From contig NZ_BJUV01000010.1 of assembly GCF_007988805.1 (NCBI RefSeq), forward strand, positions 39,790 through 103,789: a stretch of DNA of 64,000 nt. Direction: 5' to 3'. Below are positions 17,293-25,073 of this stretch, one piece after another; within the stretch, counting starts at the first letter, position 1, and each line of letters opens with the position of its first letter. The translations under genes and the position numbers were made by a program. The notes beneath the pieces were generated by a model. The model had not been told where the DNA came from, did not search any database, and saw only the letters and a list, made by a program, of their open reading frames with translations. Source of the stretch: Frigoribacterium faeni (lineage in GTDB: Bacteria; Actinomycetota; Actinomycetes; Actinomycetales; Microbacteriaceae).

Positions 17293-18074
17293 TGCAGAGG
17301 TGGTCGCGACAGGACAGGCGCGGTGACCCACTCCCGCACCAGGGCGGTGAAGCCGGAGGGCGGCACCTCCGCCTCGATGAAGAGGCGGCCCTTCCGCGCC
17401 CCATCGGCAAGCCGGTGCAGGAGTCGCGCCGCGTCGAGTCGGCTTCCCGCCAGGGGTTCGTCGTCGAGCCGCCAGCCACCCGTGTCCGTGTCCCCGTACT
17501 GGTTCCTGATGGAGAGCAGGTGGTGCAGATCGGTGACGTCCTTCGGCTCCGACCTGTTCGCCGTCGCATTGGCCTTCAGGATCACGGCAGCCTCGACGGT
17601 GGGCACGGAGACATCGAAGCGATCCTCCCGCCCATCGGTGTAGACCACTGTCACGTCGATGACGATCGGCTCGCCACTGAGCGCCAGGGCGAGTCCCGGG
17701 GTCGCATCGTAGGCACGCCCTCCGACGATCAGGGGTCGGAACCGGCCATCCAGGCTGGGGACGAGCAGGTCGATGGCTCGATCCCCCCGCACGAGACGGT
17801 TCCCGCGTTCCGGCTTGTAGCCGGCGGCCATCAGCCGCTCGTGGACGACCTCCGTCCCTGCGATCTCCGCGCTGATGCCCGCATCAGCGTCACCCGTCCT
17901 CCGGGGCACCAGGTCACCCACAGGAAACGCAGCGAGGAGCAGTCCGGCCATGTGCCCGCCGACCATCCGGGCGTCGGCCCTGTCCGCGGTCGCACGAACA
18001 GCGTCTGCGAGCGACTCGAAGGCCATGTCGTCGGCATTCGAGACGCTGGGGATGACGCAGGTACGCCGGATCAC
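17283..18074 (-). CDS. AbiEii-like nucleotidyltransferase (probable type IV toxin)
   Basis: A 263-residue protein. MVGGHMAGLLLAAF then RRTGDADAGI (about 32-62) gives the nucleotidyltransferase G-G ... D-x-D core, and AAVILKANATANRSEPKDVTDLHHLL (about 175-200) matches the K-x-x-A ... R-x-x-x-K-D-x-x-D-L block of AbiEii/AbiGii toxins. Related toxins (MenT/AbiEii) transfer NTPs to tRNA or other targets and block growth during phage infection. The GTG start overlaps the stop of the preceding regulator gene (GTGA), the antitoxin-first order of AbiE systems. Its 3' end runs into the 27-base palindrome of the next gene. Confidence 0.75.
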   Translation of the reverse strand: MIRRTCVIPSVSNADDMAFESLADAVRATADRADARMVGGHMAGLLLAAFPVGDLVPRRTGDADAGISAEIAGTEVVHERLMAAGYKPERGNRLVRGDRAIDLLVPSLDGRFRPLIVGGRAYDATPGLALALSGEPIVIDVTVVYTDGREDRFDVSVPTVEAAVILKANATANRSEPKDVTDLHHLLSIRNQYGDTDTGGWRLDDEPLAGSRLDAARLLHRLADGARKGRLFIEAEVPPSGFTALVREWVTAPVLSRPPLHSL

Positions 18075-19063
18075 GCGTCGCCCCAATGGAAGAGAGCGCG
18101 CTCCTTGAGGCGCGATATCGCGTCCCGAGCATCCGGGCCTGCTGAGCGGGCCACCTCCCACGCGGTGATGATCGGGTCGGTCAGCCTCGGGGGGCCATCG
18201 GCCCACGCGGCAGCCGTGGCGAAGACCGTGGGATCGTCGGAGACGACGACCTCCAGCGTCGGGATCGCGCCTGGACCGGTCGGAGCGAATCGGGCGGAGA
18301 GGTCGAGGTCCGAGGGGGCGTAGAGCACGGCCAGTCGACTCCGGCGCCAGGGCGCCGACTCGTCGGCGGCCACGTCGCCGGACAGCAGCGTCTCCGTATC
18401 CCCCGCGACAGCCTGGGCGCGTTCGACCTGCTCGCGGGGAGATGCGACAGCGGTCCAGGGGCGCCGGAGGCCGCGCATGCCGGGGTACTCGGCGACGAGG
18501 CGATCCCAGAGGCCGCTCGGGTCAGTGACAGTCCAGGAGCCGCGGCCGCCGCCGACTCCGTGCGGGGCGAGCGCTCGAAGTGACTGCTGGACGACCTGCT
18601 GGGTCACCCCGGCTTCCTTCGCGAGGGTCGCCTGGCCGCGCGGCTCGGCGGTCCTGAGCAGCGCCCGACCGACCGCCATGCGCCCCCATGCCACTCGGCC
18701 GCCGCGCCTCGTCGGACTGGCCGGCGTCGCAGCCGCTTCGTAAAGGCGCTGTCCCCCGCCGACGATCGCGCGACGCTCTCCCGTCGCCACCACCGCCACC
18801 AGGGGGTCGGCGAGGGCTCGGGCGGCGAGAGATGCACTGGCGTGATCGACGACGTAGAGCACACCGGCGCAGTCGCCCTTCCGCTTCACGGCGTCGAGAT
18901 CGCGCTGGACGCGGCTCGGCGTCGGTGGGGCATCGAGGACGAGGGGTCGCAGTCGCCACACGCGCTCTCCCGTCGTGACGTCGACTCCACCCCTGGTGGG
19001 GTAGCTGGCACCGATGCCGAGGTCGTCGAGGAGGGTCATGCCGTCCGCCATCGTGGGGCTCAT
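18071..19063 (-). CDS. AbiEi-like winged-helix antitoxin/regulator
   Basis: A 330-residue protein. The centre holds a winged helix (RGQATLAKEAGVTQQVVQQSLRALAPHG, about 145-172). The C-terminal part ends with DPIITAWEVARSAGPDARDAISRLKERALF, a segment typical of AbiEi-type antitoxins encoded before AbiEii nucleotidyltransferases. In known AbiE pairs this protein neutralises the toxin and represses the operon by binding inverted repeats. A matching 10-base inverted repeat lies just upstream at 19072-19111. No good ribosome site precedes the ATG at 19063, so transcription may be leaderless. The N-terminal 130 residues are not recognised. Confidence 0.7.
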   Translation of the reverse strand: MSPTMADGMTLLDDLGIGASYPTRGGVDVTTGERVWRLRPLVLDAPPTPSRVQRDLDAVKRKGDCAGVLYVVDHASASLAARALADPLVAVVATGERRAIVGGGQRLYEAAATPASPTRRGGRVAWGRMAVGRALLRTAEPRGQATLAKEAGVTQQVVQQSLRALAPHGVGGGRGSWTVTDPSGLWDRLVAEYPGMRGLRRPWTAVASPREQVERAQAVAGDTETLLSGDVAADESAPWRRSRLAVLYAPSDLDLSARFAPTGPGAIPTLEVVVSDDPTVFATAAAWADGPPRLTDPIITAWEVARSAGPDARDAISRLKERALFHWGDA

Positions 19064-19071
19064 GGCGATAC

Positions 19072-19111
19072 TTTACAAGTTAACTCACGGAAAAGCGATC
19101 AAACTTGTAAA
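19072..19111. promoter_or_regulatory. Inverted repeat upstream of the AbiE-like operon
   Basis: TTTACAAGTT (19072-19081) and AACTTGTAAA (19102-19111) are perfect 10-base inverted arms separated by 20 bases, two helical turns. The site is A/T-rich against its surroundings and starts nine bases from the antitoxin ATG. It is a good candidate for the autoregulatory operator bound by the AbiEi-like protein. Confidence 0.65.
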
Positions 19112-19168
19112 TACCTTTCGGTGATGACGAGAGCACTGGACACCCATCGCCCCCGAGCGCGTCGAGGA

Positions 19169-20053
19169 TCAGCTCTCGGGGATCGTGAACTGGCCGGGAG
19201 GCCGGACCGCGTCGGGGTCGGGGCCGCCGCGGGCTCCGAGGTCGAGGGCGTCGATCGCGGCGAGCTGCTCGGCCGACAGCTCGAAGTCGAAGACGTCGAT
19301 GTTCTCCGCGATGCGCTCGGGCTTGACCGACTTCGGGATCGCGCTGCGCCCCTGCTGGAGGTGCCAACGCAGCATGACCTGCGCGTTGCTCTTGCCGTGC
19401 TCGGCACCGATCCCGGCGATGACCGGGTCGCTGAGCGGGTTCTTCGACGTCCCGTCGCTCCAGCCCGGGTAGAAGGTGATGCCGCCGATCGGCGACCAGG
19501 CCTGCGTGACGGTGCCCTGGGCGGTGTCGGCGGCCTCGTTCTCCTTCTGGGCGAAGTAGGGGTGCAGCTCGATCTGGTTGACGGCCGGCACGACCGAGCT
19601 GCCCTCGGCCAGGCGGGCGAGGTGCGTGGGCGTGAAGTTGCTGACGCCGATCGAACGGACGCGGCCGTCGGCCAGCAGCGTCTCCAGGGCGCGGTACGCC
19701 TCGAGGGTGACGTCGAACTGCCACGGTGCGGGCTGGTGCAGGATCAGCAGGTCGAGGGTCTCGACGCCGAGCTTGCCGGTGCTGACATCGAAGGCGTGCA
19801 GGGTCTCGCCGTAGCCGTACTGGCTGATCCAGACCTTGGTCTCGATGAAGACCTCGTCGCGGTCGACGCCCGAGGCGCGGATGCCCTCGCCCACCTGGCG
19901 TTCGTTCATGTAGGCGGCCGCGGTGTCGATGTGGCGGTAGCCGGTGCGGAGCGCCGCCTCGACGGCCGCCGCGGTCTCGTCGGCCGAGCTCTGGAAGACG
20001 CCGAGCCCGAGAGCGGGCATGCGGACGCCGTTGTTCAAGGTGATGAAGTCCAT
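19169..20053 (-). CDS. Aldo/keto reductase (AKR5-like)
   Basis: A 294-residue NADPH reductase. Asp/Tyr are in GYRHIDTAAAYMNE, Lys in FIETKVWIS, His in LILHQP, and the specificity loop includes IGVSNFTPTHLARL. The C-terminal IPKSVKPERIAENIDVFDF is the phosphate-binding signature of the 2,5-diketogluconate-reductase/prostaglandin-F-synthase subgroup. It is divergent from an MFS exporter; the 100-base gap contains GGTTCTGAGAGTACC (about 20089-20103), similar to a site upstream of the aldo/keto reductase at 23522. Confidence 0.93.
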   Translation of the reverse strand: MDFITLNNGVRMPALGLGVFQSSADETAAAVEAALRTGYRHIDTAAAYMNERQVGEGIRASGVDRDEVFIETKVWISQYGYGETLHAFDVSTGKLGVETLDLLILHQPAPWQFDVTLEAYRALETLLADGRVRSIGVSNFTPTHLARLAEGSSVVPAVNQIELHPYFAQKENEAADTAQGTVTQAWSPIGGITFYPGWSDGTSKNPLSDPVIAGIGAEHGKSNAQVMLRWHLQQGRSAIPKSVKPERIAENIDVFDFELSAEQLAAIDALDLGARGGPDPDAVRPPGQFTIPES

Positions 20054-20153
20054 GGTCCGAACCTACGACCGCACCACGCCCCCTGAGGGGTTCTGAGAGT
20101 ACCGGTCACGGCAGCAACTCCCGCGCCGACCGCCGCGAGCACAGGATCGGACC

Positions 20154-21605
20154 ATGACCGATCTCGAGGACGCACCCCGCACCGGCACGACCCCCACCAC
20201 TCCGGTGGTGCACCGGACCGCGATCCTGGCGATCATCCTGGTCACGTACTTCATGATCATCCTCGACAACTCGATCATCTTCACCGGGCTGCCGTCGATC
20301 CAGGCCACCATGGACTTCTCCCCCACGGGCCTGACCTGGGTGCAGGACGCCTACACGCTCGTCTTCGGCGGGCTCCTCCTGCTCGGGGCCCGGGCCGGCG
20401 ACATCGTCGGCCGTCGCCGCCTGTTCATCATCGGCCTCGTCGTCTTCTCGGTCGCGTCCCTCCTCGTCGGCGCAGCCCCCTCCGGTGACGTCATGGTCGC
20501 CGCTCGCGCCCTGCAGGGTGTGGGCGCGGCGATCCTCGCCCCGTTGTCGCTGTCGCTCCTCACCGCGACGTTCCCCGAAGGCCGGGAGCGCAGCCGCGCC
20601 GTCGCGCTCTACGCCGCCGTCGCCGGCATCGGTGCGAGCGCCGGCATGGTCGTCGGCGGCGTCCTGGCCGACCTCATCTCCTGGCGGGCCGGGTTCTTCC
20701 TCAATCTGCCCATCGGCGCCGTGATGATCGTCCTCGCCGTCCGGTACCTCGTCGAGCTGCCCCGGGCCCGCGGCCGCTTCGACGTCGTCGGCGCGGTCAC
20801 CGCCACACTGGGCGTCGGCGCCCTCATCTTCGGCATCATCAGCTCCTCCGAAGTCGGCTGGGCGTCACCGCGGACGCTCGTCTCCCTCGCCGTCGGCGTG
20901 CTGCTGCTCGTCGCGCTGGTCGTGAACGAGGGCCGCGTCGAGCAGCCGATCATGCCGCTGCGACTGTTCGCGAGCCGTGCCCGGTCCGGTGCGTACGCGA
21001 TCCGGTTCCTGTACCTCGGCGCGATGATGGGGTTCTTCTTCTTCACCACGCAGTTCCTGCAGGAGGTGTTCGGCTGGAGCCCGCTGCAGGCCGGCCTCGG
21101 GTTCCTGCCCATGACGATCGTGAACTTCGCCGTCGCGCTCTCGGTCCCGCGCCTCCTCGACCGCCTCCCTTCCGTCGTCGTGCTCGGGGCCGGCGTCGCC
21201 GTCACCTTCGCCGGCATGCTGTGGCTCAGCCGTGTCGACCAGGGCGATTCGTTCGTCACCGGCGTCGCCCTGCCGATGGTGCTGATCGGCCTGGGCCAGG
21301 GGCTCGCCTTCGCACCGTTGACGAGCTACGCGCTCGTCGGCATCTCCGGTGCCGACGCCGCATCGGGTCTGCTCAACACCTTCCACCAGCTCGGCAGCTC
21401 GCTCGGCCTCGCCGTCCTCGTCGCCGTCGGCACGAGCGCGGCCGCCGCCGCGGGTGGAGCAGACCCCGTCGGGGTCCTCAGCCGGCGGGTCGAGGTGGCC
21501 CTGACCGGGTCGAGCGTGATGATCGCGATCGCGTTCCTCGTCGTCGTCCTCGTGGTCCTCCCCGGCGACCTCGCCCAGCGGCGCGGACACGACGGCCGGG
21601 CCTGA
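20154..21605 (+). CDS. MFS drug exporter, DHA2 (EmrB/QacA) family
   Basis: A 483-residue transporter with 14 predicted helices. Family motifs include YFMIILDNSIIFTGLPSIQ in the first helix (the D-x-x-I/T-V motif C-like start), the loop GARAGDIVGRRRLF (motif A) and AAVAGIGASAGMVVGGVL (motif C of exporters). It probably pumps drugs or organic cations out with protons. It is divergent from an aldo/keto reductase and followed by an NAD(P)-binding protein, suggesting a small detoxification locus. Confidence 0.93.
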   Translation: MTDLEDAPRTGTTPTTPVVHRTAILAIILVTYFMIILDNSIIFTGLPSIQATMDFSPTGLTWVQDAYTLVFGGLLLLGARAGDIVGRRRLFIIGLVVFSVASLLVGAAPSGDVMVAARALQGVGAAILAPLSLSLLTATFPEGRERSRAVALYAAVAGIGASAGMVVGGVLADLISWRAGFFLNLPIGAVMIVLAVRYLVELPRARGRFDVVGAVTATLGVGALIFGIISSSEVGWASPRTLVSLAVGVLLLVALVVNEGRVEQPIMPLRLFASRARSGAYAIRFLYLGAMMGFFFFTTQFLQEVFGWSPLQAGLGFLPMTIVNFAVALSVPRLLDRLPSVVVLGAGVAVTFAGMLWLSRVDQGDSFVTGVALPMVLIGLGQGLAFAPLTSYALVGISGADAASGLLNTFHQLGSSLGLAVLVAVGTSAAAAAGGADPVGVLSRRVEVALTGSSVMIAIAFLVVVLVVLPGDLAQRRGHDGRA

Positions 21606-21648
21606 CCACCCGCATCACACGAACCCACTCCCGAGAACAGAGGAACCC

Positions 21649-22410
21649 ATGCCCACCACCACTCCCCTCACCGTCCTCGCCGTCGGCGCGACCGGCAGCG
21701 TCGGCCGCCACGTCGTCGCCGAAGCCGTCCGCCAGGGCCACGCCACCCGCGCCCTGGTCCGCGACGCCTCCCGCGCCTCCCGCCTCGACCCGTCGGCCGA
21801 GACCGTGGTCGGCTCCCTGACGAGCGTCGACGATCTCCGCCGCGCCCTCGACGGCGTCGACGCGGTCGTCTTCACCCAGGGCGCCGCCTACGGCAGCTCC
21901 GACGCCGAAGCCGTCGACTACGGAGCCGTCGCGAACGTGCTCCGAGCCCTCGACGGCCGTCCTGTCCGCATCGCGCTCATGACCGCGATCGGCGTCACCC
22001 GCCGGGCCACGACGCACGACTGGAAGCGTCGCAGCGAACGCCTCGTGCGTGCCAGTGGCAACGCCTACACGATCGTGCGGCCCGGCTGGTTCGACTACAA
22101 CGACGACGACCAGCTGCAGAACGTGTTGCTGCAGGGAGACACCCGTCACGCCGGCGACTCCTCGGACGGTGTCATCGCCCGCACGCAGATCGCCCGCGTC
22201 CTCGTCGACAGCCTCACCAGCGACGCCGCCGACCACACCACCTTCGAGCTCGTCGCCGAGCGCGGCGCCGCGCAGACGGACCTCGAGCCCGTCTTCGCGA
22301 CCCTCGACCGCGACGAGAGCCTCGACGGCGTCCGCGACCAGCAGAACCTGCCCGTCGACGCCGAGCCGACGTCCGTGCAGGCCGACCTCCGCGACCTCGG
22401 GCGCTCCTGA
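21649..22410 (+). CDS. SDR-like NAD(P)-binding protein
   Basis: A 253-residue protein with VLAVGATGSVGRHVVAEAVRQGH near the N-terminus and ALVRDASRASRL for NADP preference. It lacks a clear YxxxK and so belongs to the atypical NmrA/HSCARG-like group. It is 43 bases after the MFS exporter on the same strand and probably in its operon. A strong hairpin (22449-22488) follows. Confidence 0.88.
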   Translation: MPTTTPLTVLAVGATGSVGRHVVAEAVRQGHATRALVRDASRASRLDPSAETVVGSLTSVDDLRRALDGVDAVVFTQGAAYGSSDAEAVDYGAVANVLRALDGRPVRIALMTAIGVTRRATTHDWKRRSERLVRASGNAYTIVRPGWFDYNDDDQLQNVLLQGDTRHAGDSSDGVIARTQIARVLVDSLTSDAADHTTFELVAERGAAQTDLEPVFATLDRDESLDGVRDQQNLPVDAEPTSVQADLRDLGRS

Positions 22411-22448
22411 CGCCCGGGACGACTGCCGCGCACTGATCGCCGGATCCA

Positions 22449-22488
22449 CGACGACGGCCGCCACCCGGGAGGGCGGCGGCCGTCGTCG
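22449..22488. terminator. Bidirectional hairpin terminator
   Basis: CGACGACGGCCGCC (22449-22462) pairs perfectly with GGCGGCCGTCGTCG (22475-22488). It lies between two convergent genes and has no clear T-run, as usual in high-GC actinobacteria. Confidence 0.75.
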
Positions 22489-22505
22489 GTCGCGGGCTGG
22501 CGCCC

Positions 22506-23522
22506 TCAGCGCCGGCGGGCGCCGACCGCGAGCTCGGTCGTGCCGTAGCTGTCGTCGTCCGGGTTCAGCGTGACGCCGGGGGCGACGATCTCGTCGATGC
22601 GATCGAGCACGTCGTCGGTGAGCACGACGTCGGCCGCGGGGAGCTGCGACTCGAGCTGCTCCATCGTGCGCGGCCCGATGATCGCCGAGGTCACACCGGG
22701 GTGGCGGATGACGAACCCGATGGCCAGCTCGATCATCGTCAGCCCCGCCTCGTCGGCGAGGTCGGTCAACGCGGCGAGCGCCTCGAGCTTCTGCCCGTTG
22801 GCCGCCGTCGTCATGTCGAAGCGGGCGCCGGGGCGAGCCGAGGAGGCGGGGGTCGGCACCTTGCCGTCGCGCCACTTCCCCGAGAGCCAGCCGCCCGCGA
22901 GCGGGCTGTAGGTCAGCGTCCCCATGCCGTACCGCTGCGTGGTGGGGAGCACGTCGGACTCGATGCCGCGGACGAGCATCGAGTACGGCGGCTGCTCGGT
23001 GACGAAGCGCTCGAGGTGGCGGTCTCGGGAGACGACCTGCGCCTCCACGATCTCGCTGGCCGCGTACGACGACGAGCCGACGTAGAGGACCTTGCCCTGG
23101 CGGACCAGGTCGGTGAGGGCGCCGAGGGTCTCCTCGACGTCGGTCGTCGGGCTGGGGCGGTGCACCTGGTAGAGGTCGATGCGGTCGGTGCCGAGGCGGC
23201 GGAGCGACTCCTCGACCTCACGGACGATCCAGCGTCGCGATCCACCGGAGCGGTTGACGCCCTCGCCCATGGGCATGAAGAACTTCGTGGCGAGCACGAC
23301 GTCGTCGCGGCGGCCTTGGATCGCCTTGCCGACGATCTCCTCCGAGCGGCCGGCGGAGTAGACGTCGGCGGTGTCGACGAAGTTGATCCCGGCGTCCAGG
23401 GCGCGGTTGATGATGCGGACGGAGTCGTCCTCGTCGTCGTTGCCCCAGGGGCCGAACATCATGGTGCCGAGGGCGAGCGGGCTGACCTGCACTCCCGTGC
23501 GGCCGAGCAGACGGTGTTCCAT
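22506..23522 (-). CDS. Aldo/keto reductase (AKR11-like)
   Basis: A 338-residue reductase. Catalytic residues lie in NFVDTADVYSAGRSEEIVG (Asp, Tyr), VLATKFFMP (Lys) and YQVHRPSP (His); the C-terminal GFVIRHPGVTSAIIGPRTMEQLES is the cofactor region. The start at 23522 is set by a perfect AAGGAGG site. It is divergent from the cupin/carboxymuconolactone decarboxylase pair and may share their regulation. It is the third member of this superfamily in 13 kb. Confidence 0.94.
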   Translation of the reverse strand: MEHRLLGRTGVQVSPLALGTMMFGPWGNDDEDDSVRIINRALDAGINFVDTADVYSAGRSEEIVGKAIQGRRDDVVLATKFFMPMGEGVNRSGGSRRWIVREVEESLRRLGTDRIDLYQVHRPSPTTDVEETLGALTDLVRQGKVLYVGSSSYAASEIVEAQVVSRDRHLERFVTEQPPYSMLVRGIESDVLPTTQRYGMGTLTYSPLAGGWLSGKWRDGKVPTPASSARPGARFDMTTAANGQKLEALAALTDLADEAGLTMIELAIGFVIRHPGVTSAIIGPRTMEQLESQLPAADVVLTDDVLDRIDEIVAPGVTLNPDDDSYGTTELAVGARRR

Positions 23523-23686
23523 CGTTCCTCCTTGTGTCGTTCCTCCCATGCTGCGCCCCGGCCGCCGGAGCTCACGGGTACTGGTGGGACCTCTCAGACC
23601 CGGGAACCGCGTCGTAGCGTCGAGGCGCGGCTCACGACGGGGCGACCATCGCGCCTCGTGACAGCCGCCGAGACGAGGAGGACGAC

Positions 23687-24091
23687 ATGCAGATCGAACC
23701 CACCAGGCCGACGGTGAAGAACCCGCCGGAGCAGTTCGCCGGAGACGTGTGGCTGGACGCCATGGCCGTCCCGCACACCGACGACCAGCGCATGACCGTC
23801 GCGCTGGTCCGCTTCGCTCCCGGAGCGCGCACGGCGTGGCACTCCCACGCTCGCGGCCAGTACCTCCGGGTCACCTCCGGCGTCGCCCGGTTCGGCGACC
23901 GTGCCGGGAACATCCACGAGGTCCACCCCGGGCAGACGATCTACACGCCCCCTGGCGAGGAGCACTTCCACGCCGCGGGCGGCGACGGCTTCATGGAGCA
24001 CATCGCCATGATCGAGGCAGGCGACGACCCGGCCACGACGACCACGTGGCTCGAGCACGTCTCCGACGCCGACCTCGAGGGCCGCGCGTGA
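23687..24091 (+). CDS. Cupin-domain protein
   Basis: A 134-residue single-domain cupin. The first cupin motif is GARTAWHSHARGQYLRVTSG (two His, Gln in place of the usual Glu) and the second is HPGQTIYTPPGEEHFHAA. The metal-site histidines are present. Proteins of this type are often encoded with carboxymuconolactone decarboxylase-like proteins, as here, where the stop overlaps the next GTG (GTGA). The substrate is unknown; a role in aromatic or quinone metabolism or oxidative defence is possible. Confidence 0.9.
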   Translation: MQIEPTRPTVKNPPEQFAGDVWLDAMAVPHTDDQRMTVALVRFAPGARTAWHSHARGQYLRVTSGVARFGDRAGNIHEVHPGQTIYTPPGEEHFHAAGGDGFMEHIAMIEAGDDPATTTTWLEHVSDADLEGRA

Positions 24092-24858
24092 GTCCCGCGG
24101 CGAGCGAGGCCGACCGGGCCGGACACGACGCCCTCTTCCTCGGTCGCACGTCAGATCTGGCCCGCACCGACCCGGAGTTCGTCGCCTTCTTCGACGACTT
24201 CGCCTTCGACGAGACCCTGCGGGCCGTCACCGGCGACCTCTCCCGGCCTGAACGGTCGATGTACCGGCTCGGTGCCGTCATCGCGGTCGGCGCCGTGACC
24301 GAATTCCGGGTGATGCTCGGAGCGGCTCTCGACGACGGCGTGACGCCCGTCCAGGTCAAGGAGATCGTCTACCAGGCGACCGCCTACGTCGGCGTCGCCC
24401 GGGTCGTCGACTTCCTCCACGCGACCAACGAGGTGCTCACCGACCGGGGCGTCGCTCTGCCGCTGGACGGCCGGTCGACGACCACGCCCGAGACGCGCGG
24501 CATCGCCGGTCTGGCGAAGCAGAAGGAGATCGTCGGGGCCGACGCCGTCGACGGCATGTACGCGAACGCTCCCGCAGACGCCCGGCGGTTCCAGGAGTTC
24601 CTGTCGGGGAACTGCTTCGGCGACTACTACACGCGCGATGGCCTCGACGTGAAGCAGCGGGAGCTGCTGACGTTCTCGATCCTGGTCGCCCTGGGAGGCG
24701 CCGACGGGCAGGTCGAGGGCCACGTGAAGGCGAACCTGAACGTCGGGAGCACCCGGGCTCAGCTGCTCGACGTCCTCACCGTGCTGCTGCCGTTCGTCGG
24801 GTACCCGAGGACGCTCAACGGCCTCGCCGCCGTGAACGAGGTCGCCCCACCCGAGTGA
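24088..24858 (+). CDS. Carboxymuconolactone decarboxylase-family protein (two domains)
   Basis: A 256-residue protein built from two copies of the CMD/AhpD fold: about 30-120 (PERSMYRLGAVIAVGAVTEFRVMLGAALDDGVT) and about 150-250 (DVKQRELLTFSILVALGGADGQVEGHVKANLNVG). The C-x-x-C of AhpD peroxidase proteins is not present. The GTG start overlaps the cupin stop by four bases. A terminator hairpin follows at 24870-24912. It may act as a gamma-carboxymuconolactone decarboxylase-like enzyme, but no other ketoadipate genes are near. Confidence 0.88.
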   Translation: MSPAASEADRAGHDALFLGRTSDLARTDPEFVAFFDDFAFDETLRAVTGDLSRPERSMYRLGAVIAVGAVTEFRVMLGAALDDGVTPVQVKEIVYQATAYVGVARVVDFLHATNEVLTDRGVALPLDGRSTTTPETRGIAGLAKQKEIVGADAVDGMYANAPADARRFQEFLSGNCFGDYYTRDGLDVKQRELLTFSILVALGGADGQVEGHVKANLNVGSTRAQLLDVLTVLLPFVGYPRTLNGLAAVNEVAPPE

Positions 24859-24869
24859 CCCGGAGCGAC

Positions 24870-24912
24870 GAAGGAGGCGCGGTGCCGGTCCGACCGACGC
24901 CGCGCCTCCTTC
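24870..24912 (+). terminator. Hairpin terminator built from the dispersed GGAGGCGCGG word
   Basis: GAAGGAGGCGCGG (24870-24882) and CCGCGCCTCCTTC (24900-24912) form a perfect 13-base stem around a 17-base loop, just after the CMD gene. Its stem contains most of the 12-base motif that recurs across the window. Confidence 0.75.
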
Positions 24913-25019
24913 CTGTCGTCGCTACGGTCCCGAACTCGTGCGACGAAAGCGGGTTCGGCCCCCACCGCATGGACCGTCGCTTGCCTCGTCATGTAACGAC
25001 TGAATGACAAGTCTTCTAA

Positions 25020-25035
25020 CAGACCGACCGGTCTG
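25020..25035. promoter_or_regulatory. TetR-type palindrome upstream of the protease gene
   Basis: CAGACCGACCGGTCTG contains 6-base inverted arms CAGACC/GGTCTG. It resembles operators of TetR/AcrR-family repressors and lies 39 bases before the protease start. No TetR gene is present in the window. Confidence 0.5.
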
Positions 25036-25073
25036 CGAGCATGACCGAACAATCACGTTCGGAACGGGGAGAC

